DNA of 64,000 nucleotides from Erinaceus europaeus (lineage: Eukaryota; Chordata; Mammalia; Eulipotyphla; Erinaceidae). The DNA is taken from NCBI RefSeq assembly GCF_950295315.1, contig NW_026647189.1, positions 62,001 through 126,000 of the forward strand, written 5' to 3'. A program made the position numbers and the translations under genes. Below, in pieces: positions 31,411 through 44,550 of this stretch (within the stretch, counting starts at the first letter, position 1; each line of letters begins with the position of its first letter). Below the pieces are notes generated by a model. That model was not told the origin of the DNA and searched no databases. It saw nothing but the letters and a program-made list of their open reading frames with translations.

Positions 31411-32655
31411 CAAAGGCCCCTGTAACCTCTGAGGTCATGACCTTGGTGTCTTCCTGGCCCTTGACTTGGGCCAGTGCTGGTTGGGGACCTGGGTCTCCCC
31501 TTCACAGGAGCTCTTGGGGGAGCTGCTGAGCTTTGACACAAGACCTGCCCCTGCTTGCAGCAGCCCCTCAGTCTTCCCTGTGATGGTGGCCAGGAGGACA
31601 CAGTCCAGGTCACCTGAGTGAAGTGACACTGCTGGGCCCTTATTGGGGATCCCAACACTGACTCACAGCCCCTCCATCCCACACAATTGTTAAAGAGATA
31701 ATGTGGGGGGGCATCTTCCCCCATTCTGAAAGTGCCTCACGCCAATCTCAACAATGAATTAAAAAGAGAGCATGATTATCCAAGTAAACTAAACTGTAGA
31801 GAAAACGAAACATGTTAGTGTACAAGAGAGGGAGAGGGAGAGGAATGAACTCACTTTCTCCTTGATCACATGGTATTCCCCAGAAAGAGAGCAAGCCCCA
31901 CAAGGTTCACCACTTTTAAAGCCAAAGGCCCCACCTACAGCTGTAACCACTCCCATTTCTGGGTTGTGCCTTCTCTCCCTCAACACCATGACTCATCCAG
32001 GAAAGACTCACCCCTGCTCTCTCTATGCCCTGAGCCTCTGCCTCCTGCTCCTGCTCCCACTCCTGCTCCTGCCTGATTTCATGTTTCCACATGGGTCTGC
32101 ACTTCTGCTCTGAGAGAAGGCACCGGGACCGGGGTTGGAGACCACACCCCAAGTCCACCAGGAGTCACAGTGCACAGGGGGATCCCGTCCTGCTGGATGG
32201 TAAGAAGGGGTGCACTCAGTGATGTGGGTCTGAGACCTCAGCCACATGCCTATGACCTTGACGTCACTGCTTCCCACCTGGAGCTTCCAGAAGCTTCTTC
32301 AAAGGCGCTTCTGCTTACTGAGGGCAGGAGACCGGGTGTCTCCATAGGTTACAGAGACAGTGATTGGGATTGTGCCCTTATGTCAACTCTCCCATAAACC
32401 TGGAGGCGCCCATTAAGATGATGGCAAAAGGAAAACAGACAAACAGCAAAAGCTAGAAGGAAGGCAACAGTGAGGTGAACACTGAACCTTTGAAAGTTCA
32501 CGGAAATGTTTAGTGTGAGACGGCCTTTACTCTGTGCTTCATTTTGTCCCTCCAGGGCTGGGACTCCACACCTGCCCAACTCCACCATTCCTAGAGGCCG
32601 TTCTTTATCTTCTTTTTCCAATTTTTCTTTTGATGGAGCACCCAGATGGATGGGG
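31411..32655. other. Unique-looking spacer, nothing recognised
   Basis: ORFs of up to ~107 aa occur on both strands, but none shows a motif, splice pair or conservation that I can see. Confidence 0.4.
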
Positions 32656-32659
32656 GAAA

Positions 32660-32975
32660 CAGTGTCACACACTATAGAGCTCAGCTAAGATAATGTACAA
32701 GGACCCAGGTTTAAGCCTCCGGTCCTCACCCGGGGGGAAAGGAGGCTTCACAGAGCAGTTAAGCAGAGCAGCAGGTGTCTCTCCCTTTCTATAATCTCTC
32801 TTTCCACTTTCAATTTCTCTCTCTATTCAAAATAAAGAGAGAAGATGATCGCATGCAACACTGGTCACCTGCTCCTGAGTTCTTACCCCTTCAAGAGGGA
32901 ACCAGGGACTTGAACCCAGGTCCTCTACTATGGTATCATGTGCTCTCTACCAGAGGAGCTAGCACCTGAGCCATG
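32660..32975 (+). mobile_element. Family B SINE followed by a minus family B fragment
   Basis: A plus-strand element 32,660-32,845; a minus-strand fragment 32,875-32,975 contains 'gggacttgaacccagg'. Confidence 0.6.
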
Positions 32976-32999
32976 GCTTTTGCCCTGAGCCCTCTCATC

Positions 33000-34045
33000 A
33001 CACATGCCAGGGGTAGTGATGTGTGGATGAAGACACACACATACGCACACACAGAGCCCAAACCTTTTGATTCCTACTGAGTTAGCTTCTGATGTTGGAG
33101 TCCTACAGGCCTTACCTATGAACATGACACAGCATAGCCAGGACTGAACACGTTAGGGAAATAACTGAACAGTCTGGGGCCTGGGATTCAGCATCCAAGA
33201 TACACGCAGATGCACTTGCATTTTCCCAGCAGCTGTTAGAAATTCTCTTCCGTCAGAATGAACTGCATATTAGAATTTAAACGTACTTCTGAAGGAAGCT
33301 CAGAGTTACTATTATTGAGGTGAGGGAGCAGAGATTAGTGCAGAGCACAGCGTTCTTAGCACATCAGTGTGCAGAGATGAAGCCTGGCTGCAGGTGGGCA
33401 CCATCTGAGGAGTTTTTAGACCCCAGAGATTCTGTTCTGTCACAGGATGGACTTCCTCTGGGGGGCCGAGCTCAGTGCTGAATAGCTCCAGGTGAAACTC
33501 CCTGTGCTGCACATTTATTTGGAGGGACAGCCTCGGGGCTTCAGGGACATTGACATCAACTTAGAGAAGTAGGGTCAGTTAGTCCTGTGAGTGCCCACAC
33601 ACATCTGGTTTGGTAAGAGCATGCTCAGTGAATATGAAGATAAGATTAAGACAGAGCATTGCCTGTGGTGGTGGCCAGGCTGGTGAGGAAGCTGAGATGT
33701 GGAGATCGGCACCACAGTAACAGTGTGTGGATTGTTGTTCTGGGGACCCTTCTGAGCAGCTCATGTACTTTGGAAGCACATGTCAGGCTGTTCTGTAACT
33801 TACAGTCTTTCCATTTTTCCTTTAAAAACAGAACCTGATGTGACTTACTTGAACCATGTCTAAATGAAGGAGTGGGGCTTGTCTCACTGACACTGTGGAC
33901 ATAAACATGTTCATGTCTGGGTCCAGGACGTAACACCAATTTTAGCTAAAAATATCAGTGAGAAGTGTAATTTTCCACCTCAATTTATATCGTTCCTGCA
34001 GTTATTCACAGTGGCATTTTAGATGAATTCAAAGTGTGTTTACAT
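33000..34045. other. Spacer, nothing recognised
   Basis: A short CA-rich tract (33,035-33,053) and no supported exon. The minus-strand ORF 33,939-33,646 has no recognisable similarity. Confidence 0.4.
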
Positions 34046-34049
34046 TTTG

Positions 34050-34440
34050 GTAACTGGAGATAGCTCATCTCTTAGAGTGCATGCCTCCCATGTTTGAATC
34101 CCTGCATTTGAGCATCAGCACCATACATGGCCTCAGTCTCGTCATGGGTGGTGACAGGTGCTGTGATGATTCTGTCTCTCTTTCTCCAACTGCTCTCTCT
34201 CTCTCTCTCTCTAAAAAATTATTTTAAATATTATACAGTTGGGCATTAGGGCCATTCAGTGGCACTGTGCAGATGGCAGGGCCAGGATTATTCCCTGCAG
34301 TGATTAAAATAAATCAAGAGCCAGGGAGAGAGCATAATGGCTATGCAAATGACATTTATGTCAGAAGCTTCAGGGTCCCAGGTTCAAACCCTGCTACCAC
34401 CATAAGCCAGATCTGAGCAGAGCTCTGAAAAAAAAAAAAG
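34050..34440 (+). mobile_element. Two SINEs (34,050-34,230 and 34,315-34,440)
   Basis: The first ends in (CT)n at 34,195-34,212. The second is family C ('tatgcaaatgacatttatgtcag', 'gggtcccaggttcaaaccc') with an A tail. Confidence 0.6.
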
Positions 34441-34674
34441 AAATTAAATTCAAATAAGTCTCCTTTCAAATGAGCTCTTCCAAGGAGCCTTCCTTGTTTG
34501 TCCTCTCCACAGTGTCAGTCAGGTTTCATTTTTCACCTTTAATCCCTCACTTCCCTCTTTGTTTTTTTCTGGGTAATATTTCCAGGAGTCTAGAATCACA
34601 TTGTGATTGGTAGTCTCTTCTGTTGAATTTCTGTCTTCCCCATTCAAAAGTTGGTTGCATGAGAATTGGGCCTT

Positions 34675-34679
34675 TTTTC

Positions 34680-34715
<36 letters not shown>

Positions 34716-34718
34716 AGT
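34675..34718. repeat. (TTTTC)n plus poly-T
   Basis: Six or more TTTTC units followed by ~17 T. Confidence 0.9.
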
Positions 34719-34939
34719 TCTTACTATAGGACACTATTTCATTTCCTCAGGAAAATAACTTAAATATGTAGGCCAATCTGAAGATGCAGATAAGAATTCA
34801 TTAGTAGCCACTTGTGGTGGACGGTCATTAGCACCTAGGGGTCCGGGACCTGGACAGTGTTGGAAACTTCCCCTGGAAGCTGCATGGACATGTCTGAAAC
34901 ATATAGTCTTGCAAACCAAGGTCTCATCCAAAACTGTGA

Positions 34940-35680
34940 ATGATGCCTGACAGAGGCATAATGTTGAGGTGGTTGTGTGTCTAGTGGTAAATAAAAGACA
35001 GGCGTCCATCAAGCTTCCTGAACAACTAGAAAAACCACAGCCCACATTTCTCCAGTTTAGGACCTATATAGCCCCCATTTGGAAGCAACCCAAATGCCCT
35101 TTGACAGATGACTGGATAAAAATGTTAAGGGACGGGGGTCGGGCGGTGGCGCAGTGGGTTAAGCGCATGTGGCGCAAAGCGCAGGAACTGGCGCAAGGAT
35201 CCCAGTTCGAGCCCCCGGCTCCCCACCTGCAGGGGAGTCGCTTCACAGGCGGTGAAGCAGGTCTGCAGGTGTCTATCTTTCTCTCCCCTTCTCTGTCTTC
35301 CCCTCCTCTCTCCATTTCTCTCTTTCCTATCCAACAACGAATTGCGTCAACAAGGGAAATAATAATAACCACAACGAAGCTACAACAAGGGCAACAAAAG
35401 GGGGAAAAAATGGCCTCCAGGAGCGGTGGATTCATCGTGCAGGCACTGAGCCCAGCAATAACCCTGGAGGAGGGGAAAAAAAAGTTATGGGACATATACT
35501 CAATGAAGTATCCCCTAGGAAAGTAAAGATGATGTTGTATCCTTTGGGATAAATAGGATTATGCTTGGTGGATAAGTAAAGAGGTAAGTGACAGCTACAG
35601 AATGGTTTTTGGCACTGGGTAGAAACAACTCAGCAACATAAATCTCAGGTCTGGTCTGTGGCACTGCATACGCTTGTGTC
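34940..35680 (+). mobile_element. L1 ORF2 tail split by a young SINE
   Basis: Upstream half encodes WKQPKCPLTDDWIK; downstream half continues DIYSMKYPLGK, matching the same stretch of L1 ORF2 as at 25.6 kb. The reading frame is interrupted by the SINE and stops. Confidence 0.75.
35134..35480 (+). mobile_element. Young family A SINE in L1
   Basis: A nearly intact head with CpG-rich A and B boxes. A 13-bp TSD with mismatches (35,121-35,133 / 35,481-35,493) flanks it. It creates a spurious 185-aa ORF by joining L1 and SINE frames. Confidence 0.9.
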
Positions 35681-36390
35681 ATGTGTCATTCTATCTCTTG
35701 TCTCTCTCATCAATCAACAAATGGAGCTTTGAAGTAGGCTACCTGGTGATCTATTCCTCTCATCCTAAATAAATACTTGAAAGAAACTCTAAATAAATTT
35801 ATTTATTTCATTCTTTTATGAAAAAGCTATTGAAATCTTTTTTTCAATCATGTGTTCTTATCTGTGAAGGCCTGAAATAATTTAGAAGGCCCGAATTTAA
35901 AAGTTCATCATTTCTACTAATGTATGAGGTTTAGTAATGTAGTATATACATTAAGTGTAACAAAGTATAAATATCAGAAATTCAGCAACAGGAAAGGAAC
36001 GCTCAGCATTCCATAAATACATGTGGCAGTATACAAATATATATATAGAGAGAGAGGAAGAGAGAGAGGGAGAGGGAGAGGGAGAGAGACATGAAGGAGG
36101 GAAGAGAAGGAAAGTATAAAAAAAACAAAAGAAATGAGAACTAAGGAACAATCTGGCCCATTTGATGTCAAAGAGAGGAATCTGACTGATCCCCACTAAA
36201 GAGAGACCAGGTGGCAGTGCTGGCCTTGTGATTGCAGACAGATAGACACTGTGTCACACAGGGACTGTGGGCCCTTTCCCACATTGGAAGCCCAGAGCGG
36301 GCCAGTCAGAGTCAGTGTTACATTAGAAGCATTTGAATGAAATGTTGGTGTCAGGTAAGTTGAGACAGCAATGCCTTCTAGTTGTGGGAA

Positions 36391-36424
36391 ATACACATAC
36401 ACACATACACACACACACACACAA

Positions 36425-36460
<36 letters not shown>

Positions 36461-36477
36461 GCGCGCACGTGCGCGCA
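36391..36477. repeat. (CA)n running into CG/CA alternation
   Basis: A long alternating purine-pyrimidine tract ends with gcgcgcgcacgtgcgcgcac at 36,458-36,477. Confidence 0.95.
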
Positions 36478-36574
36478 CCCAACTTAGGCACACACAGAAA
36501 GGAAATAAGCAGAGGAATTAAAAAACTGCCGTGCAAAAGGAGACAAATAGGTCTCCAAAGTGATGAGTGCACAG

Positions 36575-36800
36575 GTGGGTCCAAATCCGGGAGCAACCCC
36601 GAAGGTTAACAGAGGGAAGTGTTTTAAATGCTTGTGGTCCATATACACAAGGGAAGTCTACTCACCCATTGAAGATGGAGAAATCATCCTCTTGCATCCT
36701 GCTGTATGGAACTTCAGGTGGCCATGTTTAGTACCATTTGTTGGAAGGAGAAAGATGAGTATTTGGCAATCTCACTTATAGATGGAACTTAAGAAATAAG
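36575..36800 (+). mobile_element. Diverged L1 ORF2 fragment
   Basis: Encodes a degraded W-IYTREVYSPIEDGE segment comparable to WYIYTMEYYAAIKNNE, in an otherwise unremarkable stretch. Confidence 0.5.
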
Positions 36801-36814
36801 GAAGAGGTTCAAGG

Positions 36815-37012
36815 CCCTGGCTCCCCACCTGCAGGGGAGTCTCTTCAAAGTCAGTGAAGCAATTCTGCCAATGTCTATCTTTCTCTCCCCCTCTCTGTCT
36901 TCCCCTCCTCTCTCCATTTCTCTCTGTTGTATCCCACAACATCAACATTAACTACAACAATAAAACAAAAAGGGCAACAAAAGAGAATAAACCAATAATT
37001 ATATTTTTTAAA
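36815..37012 (+). mobile_element. Family A SINE lacking its head
   Basis: Starts within 'ggctccccacctgcaggggag', keeps the pyrimidine-rich body and CAA-rich tail. Confidence 0.65.
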
Positions 37013-37019
37013 TGCCCTT

Positions 37020-37835
37020 TCCCTTCATTTAAAAAAAATTAGCAAGAAAAAACCAGATACATGGCAGAATTTAGACCGGGCTTGGCCTGTTGCAACAAGA
37101 CCAGGCCTTGTGCTGTAACAGGAAGAGGAAGAGTGGGTGCTGGAGATACCCACTCTGCCCAAGGGTGGCAGAAAGGCTAAGATGGCTGTGGAGTCAGTGT
37201 GCAGGTGACTGTCAGAGACGGGGAGAAATTGTGCCCACTTGATAACTACTATTTTTAAATCATTCTTTCCCAAGTAGAAAAAAAAAAACTGAAAGGAATT
37301 TTGAAGATTAACAATAGGCTGTTTTGAGTTGAGGTAGATTCATAAACCAGTGTTTCAGAAATTGATATCTTCCCTTTTTCAAAATGTGTTGCAACACCTT
37401 ATCTTCCACCAGAGTCCACTGAACTCCCTGCACCCCATCTGCAGACTCTGGGGACTAAGCACTAAACTCTAGTTTTCCACAAAAAGAACTTCTACTGTCC
37501 TTAATTTAAACTAGATTTTATGGACAGATGTTACTTTCCTAATTCAGGTGGCTCACTTATGTATTGTTAGGATTAAACTGAAGTTATGTAGAATACAGTT
37601 TTTAGATCAGTATATAGTGCATAGTAATAGCCTCTCAGTCATTTATTTTTATTTCCCCAAATGTATTGTTCTTAATTTTACAAATACCTCATGTGTTTTA
37701 GATTTTGCCCATTTGGCTTTGGCTGGAATTCAATTACTCTGCCGGTCCTTGTCTCATCATCTAGTGGGTAACAACCTTTTCCAAAATGGGCCAGGGAGTG
37801 AGTTACTGTTGTTTCCTTTCTCTTAAAGTTAATAA
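37020..37835. other. Spacer, nothing recognised
   Basis: AT-rich sequence without repeat or exon signals that I can support. Confidence 0.4.
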
Positions 37836-37839
37836 TACC

Positions 37840-38025
37840 GGGTGGGGGAGAGAGCATAATGGTTATGCAAACAGAATCTCATGCCTGAGGCTCCTAAGTC
37901 CCAGGTTCAATCCCCCATGCCACCATAAGCCAGAACTGAGCAGTGCTCTGGTGTTTCTCTCTGTGTGTGTCTCTCTCTCTGCATTGCTCTCAAAAAATAA
38001 ATAAAATTAATTTAAAAAAAAGATT
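37840..38025 (+). mobile_element. Family C SINE
   Basis: A well-preserved 'gagagcataatggttatgcaaa ... catgcctgaggctcc ... cccaggttcaatcccc' element with a (CT)n and A-rich tail. Confidence 0.8.
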
Positions 38026-38029
38026 AGAA

Positions 38030-38940
38030 TACCATTCCAGGCACACACGAGAAAACTCCATTTATTCTGGACTATGGATGCCCTAACACAGTAAGGATTA
38101 ATACTCTTCTGAAATCGCTTCTAGAAAGGTTTTGCAGTACATCTGGTGTCTCTGCTAGAATTATTTTATCTCCAAGAATTTAAAGTAATAACTTAGTGCT
38201 ATTAGTCATAGGAAATATTCAAAGGCTGTATCAATACAAAAACCATCCTTGATTAGGTAGCATCATGAATGAATCTCAGCTTGTAAGGAAGTGTGTATCT
38301 GTATATATACACATACACATAGTTGTATGAGAAGTTTTTGCTAAGGAACTCAGTGTTCTAAGAAACATTTAAGATTGTTTTATGTACTGCATAATCCTGA
38401 AGTGTGAGGGATTTATTTACATTTATGGTTTTTCATTCCATCAGTGAATGTCCCTCTCTAGTTAAGTGGAATTGAACTGCATTTTTACTTCAAGCATTAT
38501 TAACCTTGTGGATCTAGGACCTCCTGTATGCTTGATTTCACCACTTCTAGGCTGCTTTTTTCATTCAGACAGAGGGACAAGAGAGGTGAAGAGAGACAGA
38601 TGGTGTACTGACTACATTCAAACTTCTCCTGGTCCATTCTCTTCCCATGTAGGGCCAGGGCCCAATTCTGGGCAGCCTGCTCTATTTGGTGAACTATGTG
38701 TGTTAAAGGGTTCATTTTCCACATTATTTTAAACTGTTTTTCACAGGTAGCATTTGCAAAACAGTGTCTTGGAATGAGGATAGGTTGACTTTAGATGCCA
38801 GTTATAGGCATAGCTGCTCTTTACAAATTAGTGAAAATTCAGTTTTCTACATCATGGATATTACTTTTCTTTATTATAAATTCCCTTTTCTTTATTATTC
38901 CTCACTCCTTCTCTCTGTCTCTCTGTATTATTTGTTTGTT
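38030..38940. other. Spacer, nothing recognised
   Basis: One diverged minus-strand SINE-like patch may lie at 38,560-38,710. No supported gene. Confidence 0.35.
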
Positions 38941-38944
38941 TGTT

Positions 38945-39345
38945 TGTTTTACCAGAGCACTGCTCAACTCTGGCTCATTTTATGATGGTATGAGCTGCTG
39001 AGCCTGGGACTTTGGAGTGTCAGGTGTGAGAGTATTTTTGCAGAACCAATGTGCTCTCGACACCTGCTGGAACAGTGACTTCTTTGTGTCAAATTCTTCT
39101 CAAGAGAACATACCAGAGCATCATTCTGGCACATTCAGAGCTGGAACCAAATTCAGGATACTCTGCTTGCAGGTCCTGCTTTCTGACTTCTGAGCTCCCT
39201 CCTGGGTCACAGTAATTCTGCTTTTAAAAACAACCAGAGCACCTCTGAGCTTTGCTTGTGGTCATGCCAGAGGTTCCACTGGGACACCAGAGCCTCAGGC
39301 ATGAAAACCTTTTGTATAACCACTATGATGCCTCCCAGTCGCTGC
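38945..39345 (-). repeat. Cluster of family C SINE relics
   Basis: Three successive minus-strand pieces (38,945-39,060, 39,108-39,215, 39,225-39,345), each beginning 'accagagca'. Confidence 0.55.
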
Positions 39346-40484
39346 AGTTGTGTTTGTAAAATGGACTTGTAGCACCAAGGTTTGGTGCAGGGACCTGAAG
39401 GAGCAAGGAGCAGCCCTGAGTGCTGCCATGTAGCTGTTGTGAGCTGAAGCTGGGTTTGGAGGTTAGTTTACCATGTCAGGAAAGCTTCACGGAACTCATT
39501 GTGACACCTGTGCTTTTCCTCCCTTTATTATGCTTTCATCAAAGTCTAAGTGTTCTTTAAAGGAGGCTTGGTACTCTTCTCTTTTCAGACCCACTAGAAT
39601 TCCTTTCGTCATGGTACTCTCAGCATCATGACTGCCATTGGTTTGAAGCTCATCAGTAACTCTTTAGAATCACTGCTGCTTGAATGTTGCTAACATTATG
39701 CTTGTTTACACTTGAATTGTGGCTTCTGGTGGGCAGAAGATGTGTGCTTTCTTTCCTCTCTCAGAGGAAAAAGTCGTGTCTGATACTACGCAGTTGTAAA
39801 ATCACTAGTAGCCACAAACAACTTTTCATGCTTCTCTTTTCTGTTTTCGTATTAGTATAAGTAGAGATTGCTCTGGCTCTGTGCATGTCTTTTTTCCTTC
39901 CCAAGGTATTTTCTGATTGAGTATGATATGTAGTTATTTTCTGTTGTTTTCATTTTTATAACTTACAGGTTTAAATTTATTCTGATTTGCAATGGCACTT
40001 AGTCTTCCCGAGTTAAAACTGCAAAAACTGTTTTAAAAAGACCAGGGGCATAAAGGAGGAAAATGATAGTTATAACTAAATATCTTTTTTAACATTTGTA
40101 TTAGGGATTTAGTAATGCTTTATAAGATTATAAGATGCACAGCCATGATGTGACACCAAACCTGTTGCCAAAGTTCTGTACTGCTGTCCACAAGAGGAAC
40201 AACCATAGTTTTCACAAAATCTTAGAAGTTAGCTTGGCTGCTGCTGTTTCTTTCACTTTTTTCCAAGTTCATTTGTTTCAGTTTTCTATATTCCTTGTCT
40301 AAAAGGACATTGTGCTATCTCTTTTTTTAAATTATAAAATATTTTTCTATTAACTATATACCTGAAATTATTATTATTATTTATTATCACCAAGTTTATC
40401 AGTGGTGTGGTAGAATGAGTAATGGTCATTATTTTTCTGTTTTATGGGTTAGAACAGAGAGAAATTAAGAGGTGATTGGGAAGA
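39346..40484. other. Spacer containing a motif shared with the mucin locus
   Basis: A 33-bp match with one mismatch to 62,475-62,507 lies at 39,480-39,512. Otherwise nothing recognised. Confidence 0.5.
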
Positions 40485-40835
40485 AAAAAAGGAAGGGGAC
40501 AGGTGTAGTGGGTTAAGAGCCCATGGTAGGAAGTTCATGGACCAGTTTAGGAATCTACGTTGGTGCCACCCACTCCCAACCTACAAAAGGGTCACTTTAC
40601 ATGGGGATGAAGCAGGTCTGCATGTGTCTGTGTTTCTCTCCCCCTCTCTGTCTTCTCCTCTCAGTTTCTCTTTGTCCTGTCCAAAAACAATGACAGAAAT
40701 AACAATAATATTAACTACAACAAAGATAAACAACAAGGGCAACAAAAGGAAAAAATAGCCTCCAGGAACAGTGGATTTGTAGTACAGGCACTGAGCCCCA
40801 GCAATTATCTTGGGGGGGTAATTAAATAAAAAGAG
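40485..40835 (+). mobile_element. Family A SINE spanning the duplication boundary
   Basis: A complete plus-strand element. Copy 1 retains only its 3' half (from about 5,731), so the left breakpoint lies within it. Confidence 0.7.
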
Positions 40836-41124
40836 AAAAAAGAGAGAGATGGACTTTTAAACGTACTTCACCACTCATTAAACATTCTTCTTGCTGGTGG
40901 GGAGCAGGGGCTCAAACCCAGGTCCCTGTGTATGGTAAGAGCAGTGTCAGCTGTGTGCATCACCAGCCATGCCCCATTCTAACATAGTTATCTAGTTGTC
41001 TGTTTTAGGTTGGTTCCATATTTTGACTTACCAACTATATAGCTATATAAGCATAGCTGTGTGTCTTGAGATTAGCATACAATTTAATATTAGAAATTAA
41101 AGTGCATATATATATTTTTAACAG

Positions 41125-41775
41125 ACTATTTACTTATTATTGGACAGGGCAGAGAGAAATCTATAGGGGTGGGGGAGATGGAGAAGGCAAGAGACAGAGA
41201 GGCACCTGCAGCCCCACTTCACTGCTCTTGAAGCTTTCCCCACCTCAGGCAGAGACCAGAGGCTTGCACCTGGGTCACTGTGCACTGTAACATATGCGCT
41301 CAACCAGGTGTGCCACTGCCTGCACCCTAAAAATATAAATATGTAATTTATATTTTTAATGAGAGAGAAAGAAAAAGAAAAAACAGAGCACTGCTCAGCT
41401 CCAGGTTATGGTGGAGCTGATTATTGAACCAGGGACTTCAGAGCCTCAGGCATGAAAGCCTGTCACATGCAGAACCATTATGCTGGCTCGCCAGCAGGGA
41501 CAGTGAAAGATAAGGAAGTCAGATGAGTGACATGCCTGGAGACAATCTGAGTATTCAAGACTATGGGAAGTTCTTAAAAATTGAGAAAAGTGGGCAGTTT
41601 GTGTATCACCCAGTAGAGCACCTAAGTTGCCATGTTGGTAACTTTGGTTCCAACCCCAGTCTCCACCCGCTAGGCGGAGAGGGGGGAAAGTTTTAGAAAT
41701 AGTAGAACAGTTCTGCACCTCGGTTCTTCATCTTTGTCTCTACATACATTCAAAATGAATAAATAAAGTAAAGAC
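41125..41775 (-). mobile_element. SINEs matching 6.2-7.2 kb of copy 1
   Basis: Family B (41,125-41,330, minus), family C (41,360-41,497, minus) and a plus-strand SINE-like element (41,590-41,775). They lack the family A insertion found in copy 1. Confidence 0.6.
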
Positions 41776-42224
41776 AGCTGATTATGATGTTAAGTCCTGT
41801 AGCTAATAAAAAATGACATAAATGATATATAAATTATATATGAATAAAATAAATAAAATTAAATGAAGACAGCTGATAATGATGATAGAGTCCTATAGCT
41901 AATGAGCAGAAGCCATAGCATTAACAACAACAATGAAACATCAAGAAGAAAATGACACATTGGCCTCTAGAGGATTTCAAATATTATGAATAGGGTACAG
42001 AAAAAGTACAGGTAGTCAATAAATACATAAAAATATTACACTTGTTCATTTACTATCTAGGAGGTGCAAAAGAAACTCTAATGTTGATTGTATTTATAAG
42101 TAGCATAAAAATGTGCGTCACTATTGAAAAATATTTAAAAAAAAAAAACTCCCATGCTCAGTGATTTGGGACTGAAATAATTGTTTCCATCTTTTTTTAA
42201 AGAAGATTTTTTTAAGGTGCATTT

Positions 42225-42783
42225 AAAAAATTTTTATTTATTTTACCTTTTGTTGCCTTTGTTGTGTTTATTTTTGTAGTTATTATTATTGTTGTCCTTG
42301 TTAGATAGGTTAGAGAGAAATGGACAGAGAAGGGGAAGACAGAGAGGGGGACAGAAAGACACCTACAGACTTGCTTCACCGCCTGTGAAGTGATTCCCCT
42401 GCAGGTGGGGAGCTGGGGTCTAGAACCCAGATCATTACGCCACTCTTTGCATTTCAGCCACATGCCCTTAACCCACTGCTCTACTACCGATCTCCCTGTT
42501 TCTATCTTTTTTATTGCCTTTCTGAGCTTTTTAACTTTTTATTTATTTATTCTTTTGTGCCCATGTTTAGTTGTAGTTGGTATTCTTGTTGATGTTGGAT
42601 AGGACAGAGAGAAATGGAGAGAAGAGGGGAAGACAGAGATGAGGAGGGAGAGATAGACACCTGCAGACCTGCTTCACCACCTGTGAATAGACTCCACTGC
42701 ACGTGGGGAGCTGGGATCCTTACACTCGTCCTTCTGCTTTGTGCCACCTGTGCTTTACCCACTGTGCTACCGCCCGACTCCCG
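42225..42783 (-). mobile_element. Two family A SINEs matching 7.6-8.1 kb
   Basis: Minus-strand elements at 42,225-42,497 and 42,540-42,783. Confidence 0.7.
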
Positions 42784-44349
42784 ACCTTAAATTGTATAAT
42801 TTTCAGGTGTGGTAGTAGTGTACACAGGTTTTCATTTTTTAACTATGATAAAAGCATATTCTGACATTTTAGAAATTTTGTACTTTTTATTTTGGAAAAT
42901 GTGCACTTGCTTGTTTGAAAATGTCACATCTCTTTGAAAGACCATTCATTGAATGTTATATTTTCTGAAGTTCTTAGTAGACAGTGTAGCACTAAATCAT
43001 CCTAAAAAGAGAAAGGGCAGTCAGGTTGAACAGTGACCTTCATTTCCCCAGGAGGCCAGTTTTGACCTGTGACCTTCTGACGTGCACATGTTGCACAGAT
43101 ACCAGTGTCAGCATAATGAGTGGCTATTCCATGACCATTTGTCCCCACACTTGGCATCTGTCTGGGAAGTGCTGGGCTAAGGAGTAAAAGGCTAGTAGCT
43201 GAGGTCCTATGGTAGTAGAGGTGTCACCTTGAATTTTGCAGTGAAATGTGCTGATCACAGTAATAGCCATCCAGAAATCGGAAATGTGCCATCTTTAGTC
43301 TCTGCTACTGTCTCCTCCTGGGCTGACAGCAGACTCAGCCATGTCCTTGCTCTGGCACATGGAACATGGACAAATGGGAAGGAGGTAGAGACCTCAGTGG
43401 CTGTCTGGCTGTGGGAACTCTTCTTCCAGCATTGAAGAAGCTCAGTGCCACCCTGTAGAGGCTTGGGGAACAGGCAACACACAGAAAGTAGATCCAGTTG
43501 AGCTGTTAGCTGCCTGCAGACACATGGGACCTCAGCTAATGTAGAGCTGCCCAGAGGAGGCCACCAAGGTTTCATCTGAGCCCTGAGCAAAGAGAGGGGT
43601 CATATAAGGCACAGAGTCAGGGATTGATATTTATTATAGCAATACAATCAACAAGAAGATACATTAAAAGATTCTATAACTACATACATACAGTGAAAGG
43701 AATAAGAGAGAGATTTCTGTGAAAAGACTCTAAAACTAGGATGTAAGAAGGCATCAGGGAAGATGACTCAAATGAAATGAGCTGGATGTGGAATGTTGAC
43801 ATTTTTCATATTGACCCCACTAGACAAAAAGTTTAAAAGAACTCCTAGTCAGAGGGCTTCATGTCTTCCACCAGGAAGTTTACACATAGATGCCAGGACT
43901 GAGAACTAAGTCAAAATCCTGCAAAGGATTAGGAAAATAATTGTTGTCAGTTGGATATCATAAACTGACAGGGAAAAGAAAGGGTCAGTTCTTCAAAGGG
44001 GAAGGCTGGCTGTAGGCATTCCAGCAGACACCCAGGTGGCCTCACTGATTGCAGACTTCCCAGGGGAGCCCCCAGCAAGGTGCTGAGAGGAGCCCTGAGC
44101 CCTTATCAGCTGAGCAGGGTGTAGACAGGGGGCTGTCTGGATCCTGCTCAGAGAGGCCTGAGATGGTCCATCAGTGAGCCTTTCTGTAGGGGGCACTCTC
44201 CTGGCTTGGAATTAGGAGGCTGTCTTCTTTTCATGCCTGAAATGAAACACAGAGAACTGTTTTAGTCAAATCAGAATCTCATATACTAGCTACCTCTTGA
44301 TTCCTGAAGAAGTAAGCCAAAGAGTGAATTTCTCCAAGGAGATAAATAC

Positions 44350-44550
44350 ATGAAGGGTCTAAGTGGTGCCCACCTGGTGAGCACACATGCCACAGTGAGC
44401 AAGGACATGGGTTCTCGCCCCAGTTCCCACCTTCAAGGGGGAGGCTTCAGGAGCTGAAAAGCAGAGCTGTAGGTGTCTCTCCCCCTCTGTCTCTCCCTCC
44501 TGTCTTAATTTCTGTGTCTAGCAATTAGGTAAATTGAATTATTATGAAAA
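44350..44550 (+). mobile_element. Family B SINE matching 9.67 kb
   Basis: A shared pre-duplication element. Confidence 0.65.

Noticed and set aside
34969..35526. 185-aa plus ORF and 143-aa minus ORF
   Set aside because: Read-through of an L1 ORF2 remnant into a nested SINE; the TSD proves the join is an insertion.
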